The notes: generated from the letters alone by a model not told the origin. A DNA stretch of 64,000 bases from Microcella daejeonensis (GCF_026625045.1 NZ_CP113089.1:310001-374000); one strand, 5' to 3'; shown: positions 37,311 through 45,653, numbered from the stretch's first letter. Program-made: numbers and translations.

Positions 37311-38645
37311 GTGAGCGCGGCGAAGGTATTCGTGGCCCGGTTGAGCGGGTGCTCCGTCTTCGACCCCGCGGGCGATCGCGTCGGCAAGGTGCGCGACGTC
37401 CTCGTCGTCTACCGCCGGTCGGATGCTCCGCGCGTCGTCGGCCTCATCGTCGAGGTCCCCGGCCGTCGTCGGGTGTTCCTCTCCATCGGCCGCGTCACGA
37501 GCATCGGCTCCGGGCAGATCATCACGACTGGCCTCATCAACCTGCGCCGCTTCGAGCAGCGCGGCGGCGAGGTGCGCGTGCTCGCCGAGCTCGTCGGGCG
37601 TCGGGTGACCCTGCGCGAGGGCGCGGCGGGCTCCGGCGGCAGCGCCACGATCGAGGACGTCGCGATCGAGGAGAAGGGCCCGGGCGAGTGGTCGGTGAGC
37701 CAGCTCTTCCTGCGCCGCCCCCGCACCTCCCCCGCCCCCTTCGGCAAGGGGTCGACCGCCTTCGCCCAGTGGGCCGATGTGGTGGAGGACGACTCGGGCG
37801 ACGAGGCCCAGAGCGCCGAGCAGCTCATCGCCGCCTACAGCGAGCTGCTGCCCGCCGACCTGGCGACGACCCTGCTCGAGCTGCCCGAGGAGCGCCGGCT
37901 CGAAGTGGCGGAGGAGCTCTCGGACGACCGGCTCGCCGACGCGCTCGAGGAGATGCCCGAGAGCGACCAGGTGCAGATCCTCTCCCAGCTCGACGACGAC
38001 CGCGCCGCCGACGTGCTCGAGAGCATGGAGCCCGACGACGCCGCCGACCTCATCGCGCAGCTGCCGGGCGTGCGCGGCGAGACCCTGCTCGAGCTCATGA
38101 ACCCCGAGGAGGCGGAGGACGTCCGCTTCCTCCTCGCCTACGACGCCGACACCGCCGGCGGTCTCATGACGACCGAGCCGATCATCGTCTCGGCCGACGC
38201 GACCGTCGCCGAGGGCCTCGCTCTCATCCGCCGCCACGAGCTCGCCCCGGCGATCGGAGCGGCGATCTGCGTGACCCTGCCGCCCTACGAGCCGCCGACC
38301 GGTCGGTACCTGGGCATGGTGCACTTCCAGCGCATGCTGCGCTACCCGCCGCACGAGCGGCTCGGCACCATCCTCGACCAGAGCATCGACCCCGTGACGC
38401 CCGAGACCTCGGCCGCCGAGGTCTCGCGCCGGCTGGCGAGCTACGACCTCGTCTCGCTGCCCGTCGTCGACGAGACGGGGCGGCTCGTCGGCCTCGTCAC
38501 GATCGACGACGTGCTCGACTACCTGCTGCCGAGCGACTGGCGCAACGCCGACAGCGACGACCCGCTGCCGCGCGTGCGGCGCCGCCCGCTGAGCACCTCC
38601 CGAGCCGTACCGACGACTGCGAAGCGCCCCGATGGCCGCGGCTGA
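37311..38645 (+). CDS. PRC-barrel, MgtE-N and CBS domain protein (no membrane domain)
   Basis: A 444-residue protein. The N terminus has two PRC-barrel-like segments (AKVFVARLSGCSVFDPAGDR), then an MgtE N-terminal superhelix (LPADLATTLLELPEERRLEV; about residues 175-290), then a CBS pair (MTTEPIIVSADATVAEGLAL; VSLPVVDETGRLVGLVTIDD). The Mg2+-channel membrane domain of MgtE is missing, so it may be a sensor or accessory protein. GTG 37311 follows TAAGGT by six bases (leaderless); a TTG six bases earlier is less likely. It overlaps the DUF1003 gene by 14 bases. Confidence 0.87.
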   Translation: MSAAKVFVARLSGCSVFDPAGDRVGKVRDVLVVYRRSDAPRVVGLIVEVPGRRRVFLSIGRVTSIGSGQIITTGLINLRRFEQRGGEVRVLAELVGRRVTLREGAAGSGGSATIEDVAIEEKGPGEWSVSQLFLRRPRTSPAPFGKGSTAFAQWADVVEDDSGDEAQSAEQLIAAYSELLPADLATTLLELPEERRLEVAEELSDDRLADALEEMPESDQVQILSQLDDDRAADVLESMEPDDAADLIAQLPGVRGETLLELMNPEEAEDVRFLLAYDADTAGGLMTTEPIIVSADATVAEGLALIRRHELAPAIGAAICVTLPPYEPPTGRYLGMVHFQRMLRYPPHERLGTILDQSIDPVTPETSAAEVSRRLASYDLVSLPVVDETGRLVGLVTIDDVLDYLLPSDWRNADSDDPLPRVRRRPLSTSRAVPTTAKRPDGRG

Positions 38646-39219
38646 GCGCGCGGCGCGCGGCGGGAGGACGCCGCGGAGCGAGCGCCTCGACTCGCCGAAG
38701 TCGGCGACGCGCGGGTTCCGCATCCCGGGCCTGACCTTCCAGAGCAAGGACCGCATGGGCCGGTTCTCGGAGGCCTTCGCCCGCGGCATGGGCACCCCGT
38801 GGTTCCTCGTCGGCATGAGCGTCTTCGTCATCGCGTGGCTCGCCTACAACACCTTCGCGCCGCCCGAGGCGCAGTTCGATCCGCGGGCGCTCAACTACAC
38901 GCTGCTGACCCTCATCCTCTCTCTGCAGGCCAGCTACGCGGCCCCGATGATCCTGCTCGCGCAGAACCGGCAGGACGACCGCGACCGCGTGCAGATCGAG
39001 CAGGACCGCCAGCGGGCCGAGCGCAACCTCGCCGACACCGAGTACCTCGCGCGCGAGGTCGTGGCGCTGCGGCTGGCGATGAAGGACATGGCGACGAAGG
39101 AGTTCATCCGCGCGGAGCTGCGCTCGCTGCTCGAGGAGCTCGAGCGGTCGGACGCCCGCGACGCCGACGGGGACGACGATGCGGCGACGGGCGGCGCGGG
39201 CCGCGCATCCCGTGGCTGA
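38632..39219 (+). CDS. DUF1003 membrane protein
   Basis: A 195-residue protein with two membrane helices (FLVGMSVFVIAWLAYNTF, about residues 58-75; YTLLTLILSLQASYAAPMIL, about residues 89-108) and a charged helical C terminus (QDDRDRVQIEQDRQRAERNL). This is the DUF1003 pattern. In related actinobacteria the order CBS/MgtE-like, DUF1003, Mrp recurs, as here. It overlaps both neighbours (14 and 8 bases). Function unknown. Confidence 0.88.
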   Translation: MAAAERAARGGRTPRSERLDSPKSATRGFRIPGLTFQSKDRMGRFSEAFARGMGTPWFLVGMSVFVIAWLAYNTFAPPEAQFDPRALNYTLLTLILSLQASYAAPMILLAQNRQDDRDRVQIEQDRQRAERNLADTEYLAREVVALRLAMKDMATKEFIRAELRSLLEELERSDARDADGDDDAATGGAGRASRG

Positions 39220-40321
39220 GTCGGCCCCCGCCGCGACCGAGCAGGCCGTGCGCGCCGCCCTCGCGGGCGTCATCGACCCCGAGCTGCGCCGACCGGTCAC
39301 CGAGCTCGACATGGTGCCGCGGGTGGCCGTCGACGGCGACCGCGTCACCGTCGGGCTCGAACTGACGATCGTGGGATGCCCCGCCGCGACCCGCATCGAG
39401 GCCGATGTGCGCGCGGCCGCCGCCTCGGTGCCCGGCGTCGGCGCGGTCGACGTCGAGGTCGGCGTCATGGACCGCGCCACCCGCGACGCCCTCATCGCGC
39501 GCCTGCGCGGCGGCAAGCCCGCCATGCCGTTCACGGCCGACTCGCTCACGCGCGTGATCGCGGTGACCAGCGGCAAGGGCGGCGTGGGCAAGTCGACGAT
39601 CACCGCGAACCTCGCCGTCGCCCTCGCGCAGCAGGGACTACGGGTGGGTCTCGTCGACGCCGACGTCTTCGGCTTCTCGATCCCGGGCCTGCTCGGAATC
39701 CCCGAGGCGAGGCCGACGCGGGTGGGCGAGGCGATCATGCCCCCGCGGGCCCACGACGTCGCCGTCATCTCCATCGGCATGTTCGTGGATGCCCGCACCG
39801 CCGTCTCCTGGCGCGGCCCGATGCTCCACCGCACGGTGCAGCAGTTCCTGACCGACGTGTACTTCGGCGACCTCGACGTGCTCGTGCTCGACATGCCGCC
39901 CGGCACCGGGGATGTCGCGATCTCGGTGGGGCAGCTGCTGCCGCACGCCGAGGTGCTCGTCGTCACGACGCCGCAGCGGGCCGCGGCCGACGTCGCCGAG
40001 CGCTCGGCGATGGTCGCCCGGCAGACCGGGCAGACCGTCATCGGCGTCGTCGAGAACATGGCCGGGCTCGCGCAGGCCGACGGCAGCGTGCTGGAGCTCT
40101 TCGGCTCGGGCGGCGGGGCCGAGACGGCCGCGCGGCTCGAGGTGCCGCTGCTCGCGCAGGTGCCGCTGTCGATCGCGCTGCGCGAGGGCGGCGACGAGGG
40201 GCGCCCGATCGTGCTCGAGGCCGACGACCCGGCGGGTGCGGCGATCCGCGCGCTCGCACAGACGGTCGCGGCCCGCGGGCGGGGTCTCGCCGGGCGCTCG
40301 CTGCCGTTCAGCCCCCGCTAG
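39212..40321 (+). CDS. Mrp/ApbC-type P-loop ATPase, iron-sulfur carrier
   Basis: A 369-residue protein. An N-terminal DUF59/MIP18-like domain (residues 1-95; VIDPELRRPVTELDMV) precedes the deviant Walker A (VTSGKGGVGKSTITANLAVA, about residues 113-132). Further motifs are DVFGFSIPGLLGI and DMPPGTGDVAISV. This matches Fe-S cluster carrier ATPases; the C-terminal CxxC of many Mrp proteins is absent here (VVENMAGLAQADG replaces the usual NMS..C..C part). GTG 39212 overlaps the DUF1003 stop; ATG 39179 is an alternative. Confidence 0.9.
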   Translation: MAESAPAATEQAVRAALAGVIDPELRRPVTELDMVPRVAVDGDRVTVGLELTIVGCPAATRIEADVRAAAASVPGVGAVDVEVGVMDRATRDALIARLRGGKPAMPFTADSLTRVIAVTSGKGGVGKSTITANLAVALAQQGLRVGLVDADVFGFSIPGLLGIPEARPTRVGEAIMPPRAHDVAVISIGMFVDARTAVSWRGPMLHRTVQQFLTDVYFGDLDVLVLDMPPGTGDVAISVGQLLPHAEVLVVTTPQRAAADVAERSAMVARQTGQTVIGVVENMAGLAQADGSVLELFGSGGGAETAARLEVPLLAQVPLSIALREGGDEGRPIVLEADDPAGAAIRALAQTVAARGRGLAGRSLPFSPR

Positions 40322-40383
40322 CGGAGGCGTCGCGCGGCAGGCGCAGGGGCGGAGTCAGTCGACGTGACGACGCTGTGCAGCGC

Positions 40384-40435
40384 TCCTCAGAGCTGCTCAG
40401 CGCTGCTCGGCGCTGCTCGGCGCTGCTCAGCGCTG
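40384..40435. repeat. Short 10-bp tandem repeat after mrp
   Basis: The unit CTGCTCGGCG/CTGCTCAGCG recurs four to five times in about 50 bp, running into the stop codon of the small leftward gene. It lies in the gap between the mrp-type gene and the 37-residue ORF. Confidence 0.7.
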
Positions 40436-40540
40436 GAACAGAGCGGGCACCCGGCCGTAGCCATCGCGGACGGTCAGCACGGCGGTACCGGCGACGGCGG
40501 CGATCGAGAGGGCGGCGAGGGTGATGAGCAGGGCGGTCAT
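40427..40540 (-). CDS. 37-residue putative membrane microprotein
   Basis: ATG 40540 to TGA 40427 encodes MTALLITLAALSIAAVAGTA and then VLTVRDGYGRVPALFQR, one clear membrane helix with a basic tail. AAGGA lies about 12 bases upstream. It is divergent from a LysR-type gene, with a TGTAG/CTACA palindrome between, so it may be that regulator's target. I cannot name a family and it might be non-coding, but the hydrophobic-helix-plus-arginine pattern is unlike the antisense noise of this genome. Confidence 0.6.
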   Translation of the reverse strand: MTALLITLAALSIAAVAGTAVLTVRDGYGRVPALFQR

Positions 40541-40620
40541 GGCGGTGGTGTCCTTTCGTGAACAGTCATATTCCACCAGCCGCAACCGTTCAGCACCAGC
40601 GAGTGTTTCTTCACTGACCT

Positions 40621-40635
40621 TGTAGTCTGGCTACA
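40621..40635. promoter_or_regulatory. Palindrome at the start of the second lysR
   Basis: TGTAG, five bases, CTACA; its last base is the first base of the LysR-type start codon ATG 40635. It fits the LysR T-N11-A style and could control both the regulator and the divergent small gene. Confidence 0.5.
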
Positions 40636-41552
40636 TGGATGTGCGCCGACTCGAACTGCTGCGCGAGCTCGCCGATCGCGGCTCGATCACCGCCGTCGCG
40701 CAGGCGACCCACCGCACGCCGAGCGGGGTCTCGCAGCAGCTCAAACGGCTCGAGCAGGAGGCCGGCGTGCCGCTCACCGCGCGGGTCGGCAGGGGCATCC
40801 AGCTCACCGATGCCGGCGAGGCGCTCGCCGAGACGGCCCGCCGCATCGCGCTCGCGACCGCCGAGGCCGAGTCGCTCTGGCAGGAGTTCACCCGCAGCCC
40901 GACCGGCACCGTCACGCTCACGACCTTCCCCACCGGCGGGCAGATGCTGCTGCCCGGCCTGCTCACGCGACTCGGCGACGAGCCGGGGCTCGAGGTCGTC
41001 GTCACCGACCACGACCTGGCCCTGCCCGACTTCGCCGGGCTGACGCCCGACTTCGACGTCGTCATCGCCGACAGCCAGGGCGTTCCGCGGCACTGGAGCG
41101 AGCGCGGCCTCACCGTCGTGCCGCTCATGGTCGAGCCCTTCGACATCGCCATGCCCGAGGATCATCCGCTCGCGCAGAAGACGGTCATCCGGCCCGCGGA
41201 CGTGGTGGGCGCCTCGTGGATCGGCTCGCCGGTGGGCTACCCCTACGACCGCGTGCACGACGCGCTCGCGGCCGTGACCGGCCGGGCGCCGCGCATCGTG
41301 CAGCGCGTCATGGACAACCTCATCGTCGAGGCGCTCGTCGCCGCGGGCGTGGGCCTCGCCATCCTGCCGCGCTTCACCACGCGCAGCCACGGCAACGGCC
41401 TCGTCACCCGACCGATCGCGGGCGTCGCCGCCGAGCGGCAGATCTCGGCGATCCTGCGCGCCGATCGCGCGGCACGGCCCAGCGTGCGCCGGGTCGTGCA
41501 GCTGCTGCGCGAGGAGGCCGAGCTGGTCTCGGCGCGGTACCGCACGCCCTGA
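40635..41552 (+). CDS. LysR-family transcriptional regulator
   Basis: A 305-residue LysR-type protein. The helix-turn-helix is RRLELLRELADRGSITAVAQ with THRTPSGVSQQLKRLEQEAG (residues 4-45), and the substrate-binding domain spans residues 90-295. The length is normal. A TGTAG/CTACA palindrome overlaps the start, pointing to autoregulation. The divergent neighbour is the 37-residue membrane microprotein gene. The effector is unknown. Confidence 0.9.
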   Translation: MDVRRLELLRELADRGSITAVAQATHRTPSGVSQQLKRLEQEAGVPLTARVGRGIQLTDAGEALAETARRIALATAEAESLWQEFTRSPTGTVTLTTFPTGGQMLLPGLLTRLGDEPGLEVVVTDHDLALPDFAGLTPDFDVVIADSQGVPRHWSERGLTVVPLMVEPFDIAMPEDHPLAQKTVIRPADVVGASWIGSPVGYPYDRVHDALAAVTGRAPRIVQRVMDNLIVEALVAAGVGLAILPRFTTRSHGNGLVTRPIAGVAAERQISAILRADRAARPSVRRVVQLLREEAELVSARYRTP

Positions 41553-41583
41553 TCACCCCGGCCGCTCCGCCGCCGGCCGCGAC

Positions 41584-41964
41584 TCAGGTCGCTTCGGAGT
41601 CGAAGGGCGCCGGACGCCCCTCGCGCAGCAGTCGCTGACGCTGGGCGTACGCCGATTCGCGCACCGGGGCCGAGACGACCGCCGCCGATGTCGGCTTCAC
41701 CGCGGGCGCGTCCTCCAGCAGGGTCTCGCGGATGATGCGCCGCGGGTCGTACTGACGGGGGTCGAGCTTCTTCCAGTCGACGTCGTCGTAGTCGGGGCCC
41801 ATCTCCTCGCGCATGCGCTCCTTGGCCCCGTTCGCCATGTCGCGCAGCGAGCGGATGAGGCGCGCGAACTGCGCGGCGTAGCCGGGCAGGCGGTCGGGCC
41901 CGATCAGGAGCACGGCGATCAGCCCGATGAGCAGCAGCTTCTCGAACGTCAGACCGAAGGACAC
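41584..41964 (-). CDS. tatB: Sec-independent protein translocase subunit TatB
   Basis: A 126-residue single-span protein. The N-terminal helix and glycine-proline hinge (FEKLLLIGLIAVLLIGPDRL, residues 7-26) are typical of TatA/TatB. The following amphipathic helix (PGYAAQFARLIRSLRDMANG) and acidic middle (MGPDYDDVDWKKLDPRQYDP) fit actinobacterial TatB, which receives twin-arginine substrates. A possible substrate in this window is the sulfite-oxidase-family protein with an internal RR motif. Confidence 0.88.
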   Translation of the reverse strand: MSFGLTFEKLLLIGLIAVLLIGPDRLPGYAAQFARLIRSLRDMANGAKERMREEMGPDYDDVDWKKLDPRQYDPRRIIRETLLEDAPAVKPTSAAVVSAPVRESAYAQRQRLLREGRPAPFDSEAT

Positions 41965-42028
41965 CCGGTCAGAATAGCCGGGCGAACCCGAGCGCCGCCC
42001 CTAGGCTTGCAGCGCGAAGGAGAGTGCC

Positions 42029-42661
42029 GTGGCCGGGAAAGAACTCAGCTGGAAGTACGTCGAGGAGTCGGTGATCGAGCCCGACGAGATCGTCGCCGCG
42101 CGCGCGCACTCGCTCGAGCAGGGGGTCGAGCCGATCAGCCCCGCGACGGGCGCGCATCTCGCCCTCGCGACCGCCGCGATCGACGCGCAGAGCATCATCG
42201 AGATCGGCACCGGCCTGGGCGTCAGCGGCCTGTGGATGCTCCGCGGCGCGCCGCACGCCCACCTCACCTCGATCGACGTCGAGGCCGACCACCAGGCCGG
42301 CGCGCGCCGCTTCTTCACCGACGCCGGTCATCCCGCCTCGCGCGTGCGCCTCATCACGGGCCGCGCGATGGACGTGCTTCCCCGCATGAACGAGGCCAGC
42401 TACGACGTGGTGCTCGTGGACGCCGACCCGAAGGGGCTGCTCGAGAGCCTCGAGCACGCCCTGCGCCTGGTGCGCGTCGGCGGCATCGTCGTCATCACCC
42501 ACGCGCTCTGGCGCGACACCGTGCCCGACCCGGCGAAGCGCGACGGGGTCACGCGGGAGTTCCGCAGCGTGATCGGCGAGCTCGTCGCCTCCGACGCCGT
42601 GCACGTGGCGCTCTCGCCCGTCGGCGACGGCCTGCTGCAGCTCGTCAAGCGCTCGGCCTGA
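42029..42661 (+). CDS. SAM-dependent O-methyltransferase
   Basis: A 210-residue class I methyltransferase of the COMT-like family. The SAM loop is SIIEIGTGLGVSGLWML (about residues 55-71), and DVVLVDADPKGLLESLEHAL carries the acidic metal/SAM residues. The start GTG 42029 has AAGGAGAG seven bases upstream. The end of the gene, including the stop, is repeated once downstream. Natural acceptor unknown. Confidence 0.87.
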   Translation: MAGKELSWKYVEESVIEPDEIVAARAHSLEQGVEPISPATGAHLALATAAIDAQSIIEIGTGLGVSGLWMLRGAPHAHLTSIDVEADHQAGARRFFTDAGHPASRVRLITGRAMDVLPRMNEASYDVVLVDADPKGLLESLEHALRLVRVGGIVVITHALWRDTVPDPAKRDGVTREFRSVIGELVASDAVHVALSPVGDGLLQLVKRSA

Positions 42662-42705
42662 GGCCGGGCATCCCGCCGCACTCGGCCTGAGCCCGGGCAT
42701 CCCGC
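42652..42705. repeat. 29-bp period duplication of the methyltransferase gene end
   Basis: CTCGGCCTGAGGCCGGGCAT at 42652 recurs with one change at 42681; both copies extend to CCCGC (25 of 29 bases compared). The first copy contains the last codons and TGA of the methyltransferase gene. Confidence 0.8.
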
Positions 42706-42727
42706 AGAACTACGGGCCTTAACGGCC

Positions 42728-42761
42728 GAGCGGGGCCGAGCCCGAAGGCCCGGCCCCGCTC
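42728..42761. terminator. Bidirectional terminator between methyltransferase and DUF3117 genes
   Basis: A perfect GAGCGGGGCC/GGCCCCGCTC stem with a 14-base loop between convergent genes. Confidence 0.8.
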
Positions 42762-42780
42762 GTCGCGGATGATGCTGTCG

Positions 42781-42948
42781 TCAGGAGATGGCGGCAGCGA
42801 GAGCGCCGTGCAGCTCTCGCGCCTCGTCGTCGTTGACGGAGACGACCAGTCGGCCGCCGCCCTCCAGCGGAACGCGCACGATGATGAGGCGTCCTTCCTT
42901 GACAGCCTCCATCGGTCCGTCGCCGGTCCTCGGCTTCATGGCGGCCAT
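42781..42948 (-). CDS. DUF3117 small protein
   Basis: A 55-residue protein (MAAMKPRTGDGPMEAVKEGR, then LIIVRVPLEGGGRLVVSVND and an acidic end), the actinobacteria-specific DUF3117 family of unknown function. ATG 42948 is supported by GGGGAGA six bases upstream; codons up to 42984 would place that site inside the gene. A GATAAT-like box at about 42989-42994 may be its promoter. It ends at a bidirectional hairpin. Confidence 0.9.
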   Translation of the reverse strand: MAAMKPRTGDGPMEAVKEGRLIIVRVPLEGGGRLVVSVNDDEARELHGALAAAIS

Positions 42949-43038
42949 AGTGGTCTCCCCTTTCGATGAAAGCTCCTCGATCATTATCCGCTATGAATGC
43001 GCTGACGCTAAATCGAGGCGACCCCGACGAGGGGATGC

Positions 43039-44136
43039 TCAGCCCGCGGCGAGCCAGGCGCGCAGTCCCCGCGCGCAGTCCACGATCTGCTGCACCTCGA
43101 CGCGCTCGTCGTCGGCGTGCGCGAGCGAGGGATCGCCCGGCCCGTAGTTGACCGCGGGGATGCCGAGCTCGCTGAAGCGGGCGACGTCCGTCCAGCCGTA
43201 CTTGGGAGCGGGGGTGCCGCCGACGGCCGCGAGGAAGTGCTGCGCGAGCGGGGCATCCAGGCCGGGGCGGGCGCCCGCCGCCGCATCGGTGACGACGACC
43301 GCGATGCTCTCGCTCTCGAAGAGCTCGCGCATCAGCCGCTCGGCCTCGGCGGCGCTCTTGTCGGGCGCGAATCGGTAGTTGACCTCCATGACGGCGGCGT
43401 CGGGGATGACGTTGCCCGCCACTCCCCCGGTGACGCCGACGGCGTTGAGGCCCTCGCGGTAGGCGAGCCCGTCGACCTCGACCGTGGCCGGCTCGTAGGT
43501 CGCGAGCGTCGCGAGGGCCGGCTGCAGGGCGTGGATGGCGTTGACGCCCTTCCAGGCGCGCGCCGAGTGGGCGCGGCGGCCCGTCGTGCGCAGCTCGACG
43601 CGCAGGGTGCCGTTGCAGCCGCCCTCCACGGTGCCGTTCGAGGGCTCGCCGAGGATGGCGAAGTCGGCCTCGAGAAGCTCGGGCCGGGTGCGGGCGAGGC
43701 GGCCGAGGCCGTTGAGGTCGCTCGAGACCTCCTCGTGGTCGTAGAAGACCCAGGTCACGTCGTACGCGGGGGCGTCGAGCTCGACGGCGAGACCGAGCAG
43801 CACCGCGCATCCGCCCTTCATGTCGACCGTGCCGCGGCCGTGCAGCACGCCCTGCTCGAGGCGGGTCGGCAGGTTGTCGTTGATCGGAACCGTGTCGATG
43901 TGCCCGGCGATGACGACGCGCTGCGCGCGGCCGAGGGCCGTGCGGGCGACGATCGCATCGCCGTCGCGCACGAGCTCGAGGTGCGGGGCGTGCGCGCGCA
44001 GGGTCGCCTCGATGGCGTCGGCGATCGCGCGCTCATCGGCCGAGACGCTCGGGATGTCGCAGAGCGCCGCGGTGAGCGCGACGGGGTCGGCGAGCAGGGT
44101 TCGGGAGAAGGCCGCGGCGGGCTCGGGCTCGGTCAC
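43039..44136 (-). CDS. dapE: Succinyl-diaminopimelate desuccinylase
   Basis: A 365-residue M20-family zinc amidohydrolase of lysine/meso-diaminopimelate synthesis. The first zinc site is VIAGHIDTVPIND (about residues 75-87), the second metal region VDMKGGCAVLLG, the catalytic glutamates lie in FYDHEEVSSD, and the dimerisation lid follows. The GTG start 44136 has TAGGCT about eight bases upstream and is probably leaderless. It is divergent from dapD, the gene for the enzyme two steps earlier. Confidence 0.93.
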   Translation of the reverse strand: MTEPEPAAAFSRTLLADPVALTAALCDIPSVSADERAIADAIEATLRAHAPHLELVRDGDAIVARTALGRAQRVVIAGHIDTVPINDNLPTRLEQGVLHGRGTVDMKGGCAVLLGLAVELDAPAYDVTWVFYDHEEVSSDLNGLGRLARTRPELLEADFAILGEPSNGTVEGGCNGTLRVELRTTGRRAHSARAWKGVNAIHALQPALATLATYEPATVEVDGLAYREGLNAVGVTGGVAGNVIPDAAVMEVNYRFAPDKSAAEAERLMRELFESESIAVVVTDAAAGARPGLDAPLAQHFLAAVGGTPAPKYGWTDVARFSELGIPAVNYGPGDPSLAHADDERVEVQQIVDCARGLRAWLAAG

Positions 44137-44175
44137 CTGATCGAGCCTAGTTCGCCGCGCCGGTAGCCTGGAGCC
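44137..44175. promoter_or_regulatory. Divergent leaderless promoters of dapE and dapD
   Basis: The 39-bp gap holds TAGGCT on the minus strand (for dapE) and TAGCCT on the plus strand (for dapD), each 6-8 bases before its start codon. The space allows no untranslated leader, and a protein bound here could control both genes. Confidence 0.6.
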
Positions 44176-45141
44176 ATGCCCGAGAACGCTGCCGCTCACG
44201 CCTGGGGCTACGGCCTCGCCGCCGTCCGCGTCGCCGATGGCGAGGTGCTCGACACCTGGTACCCCTCCCCCGCGCTCGGCACGCTGCCCGCAGGTCGGGA
44301 TCCGCACATCGTGCCCGCCGAGATCGAGCACCTGCAGGGGGAGGACGAGCGCCGGGGCGTGCGCCTCGAGGTGCGCACGGTCGAGATCGCGCTCGACGCG
44401 GCTCCGGCATCCACCCCCGACGCGTACCTGCGCCTGCACCTGCTCTCGCACCGCCTCATCGAGCCCAACGGGCTGAACCTCGACGGCGTCTTCGGCCACC
44501 TGCCGATCGTCATGTGGACGACCGCCGGCCCCGTGCACCCCGACGACTTCGCCGCGCACCGCCCCGCCCTGCAGCGGGCGGGCATCTCGCCGCTCGGCAT
44601 CGACAAGTTCCCGCGGCTGCTCGACTACGTGGCCCCGCCGCGCGTGCGCATCGCCGACGCCTCGCGCGTGCGCCTCGGCGCCTACCTCTCGCCCGGCACG
44701 ACCGTCATGCACGAGGGCTTCGTCAACTTCAACGCCGGAACCCTCGGCGCCTCGATGGTCGAGGGCCGCATCAGCCAGGGCGTCGTCGTCGGCGACGGCA
44801 GCGACATCGGCGGCGGCGCCTCGATCATGGGCACCCTCTCGGGCGGCGGCACGCACCGCGTCGCCATCGGCGCGCGGGCGCTGCTCGGCGCCAACTCGGG
44901 CATCGGCATCTCGATCGGCGACGACTCGGTCGTCGAGGCGGGGCTCTACGTCACCGCCGGAACGAAGGTCGTCGTGCTCGACGGCTCCCTCGACGACGAC
45001 GGGGCGCCCCGCACGGTGAAGGCCGCCCAGCTGTCGGGGGTCGCGGGGCTGCTGTTCCGCCGCAACTCGCTCACCGGAGCGGTCGAGGTGCTGCCCCGCA
45101 CGGGTGCGGGGGTGCAGCTCAACGAGGCCCTGCACGCGTAG
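44176..45141 (+). CDS. dapD: Tetrahydrodipicolinate N-succinyltransferase
   Basis: A 321-residue acyl-transferase with a left-handed beta-helix (hexapeptide repeats; [20 protein letters not shown], about residues 166-185, to [18 protein letters not shown]), of the long actinobacterial type. It converts tetrahydrodipicolinate and succinyl-CoA to the N-succinyl compound used by DapC and DapE, both also in this window. ATG 44176 is preceded by TAGCCT (leaderless). Confidence 0.95.
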   Translation: MPENAAAHAWGYGLAAVRVADGEVLDTWYPSPALGTLPAGRDPHIVPAEIEHLQGEDERRGVRLEVRTVEIALDAAPASTPDAYLRLHLLSHRLIEPNGLNLDGVFGHLPIVMWTTAGPVHPDDFAAHRPALQRAGISPLGIDKFPRLLDYVAPPRVRIADASRVRLGAYLSPGTTVMHEGFVNFNAGTLGASMVEGRISQGVVVGDGSDIGGGASIMGTLSGGGTHRVAIGARALLGANSGIGISIGDDSVVEAGLYVTAGTKVVVLDGSLDDDGAPRTVKAAQLSGVAGLLFRRNSLTGAVEVLPRTGAGVQLNEALHA

Positions 45142-45152
45142 GTCGCGCCCGA

Positions 45153-45175
45153 GGGATGCCCGGCACGGGCACCCC
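45153..45175. terminator. Possible terminator between dapD and the NTF2-like gene
   Basis: GGGATGCCCG and CGGGCACCCC pair with one mismatch around a GCA loop, between convergent genes. Confidence 0.5.
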
Positions 45176-45186
45176 GGATCACCGGC

Positions 45187-45618
45187 TCAGGCCTCGTCGG
45201 GCGCCGGAGTGCCCTGGTGGAACGCGATGCGCGGGCCCTGCGCGGTGAGCCGCCAGAGCGAGGATCGTCGGGAGACGCCCCCGGGCCCCCGCAGGCGATA
45301 GGTGAGCAGCACGAGGTCGTCGGCGATCCGCGTCGCGACGAGCTCGTCGAGCTCACGGTGAACGGGGATCGGCGCAGGTATCGGCGCGGGCACGGCTTCG
45401 GGCGCGGGACCGTCTGCCGGCGCGGGACGCTCGGCCGCGAGGGCATCGATGATCGCTGCACGATCGAAGAGGCGACCCGATGCGCCGATCTCGCGGAAGT
45501 CGTCGTCGAGGAGGGCCGCCACCCGCGATCGGTCGGACCGGGTCGCGGGGTCGAGCAGCGCGCGCTCCGCGGTGATGACGGCGTCGGTGGGGGCGTCGGT
45601 CAAGGCGTCCTGGTCCAT
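45187..45618 (-). CDS. NTF2-like/DUF4440 protein
   Basis: A 143-residue single-domain protein (VITAERALLDPATRSDRSRV; LLDDDFREIGASGRLFDRAA) of the DUF4440 or nuclear-transport-factor-2-like fold. Residues 65-85 have an unusual repeat of PAP and AP residues that interrupts the domain. ATG 45618 follows TACCGT by six bases and seems leaderless. The next 750 bases upstream on the minus strand are repeats, so an extension to 45849 is not real. Function unknown. Confidence 0.78.
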   Translation of the reverse strand: MDQDALTDAPTDAVITAERALLDPATRSDRSRVAALLDDDFREIGASGRLFDRAAIIDALAAERPAPADGPAPEAVPAPIPAPIPVHRELDELVATRIADDLVLLTYRLRGPGGVSRRSSLWRLTAQGPRIAFHQGTPAPDEA

Positions 45619-45653
45619 TCGGGCACGGTACCGGGCCGGCGACGCCGATCGGT

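Noticed and set aside
40364..40561. Plus-strand 65-residue frame after mrp
   Set aside because: Ser/Cys and Gly/Asp-rich product from the short repeats, no ribosome site; the minus-strand 37-residue frame is more plausible.
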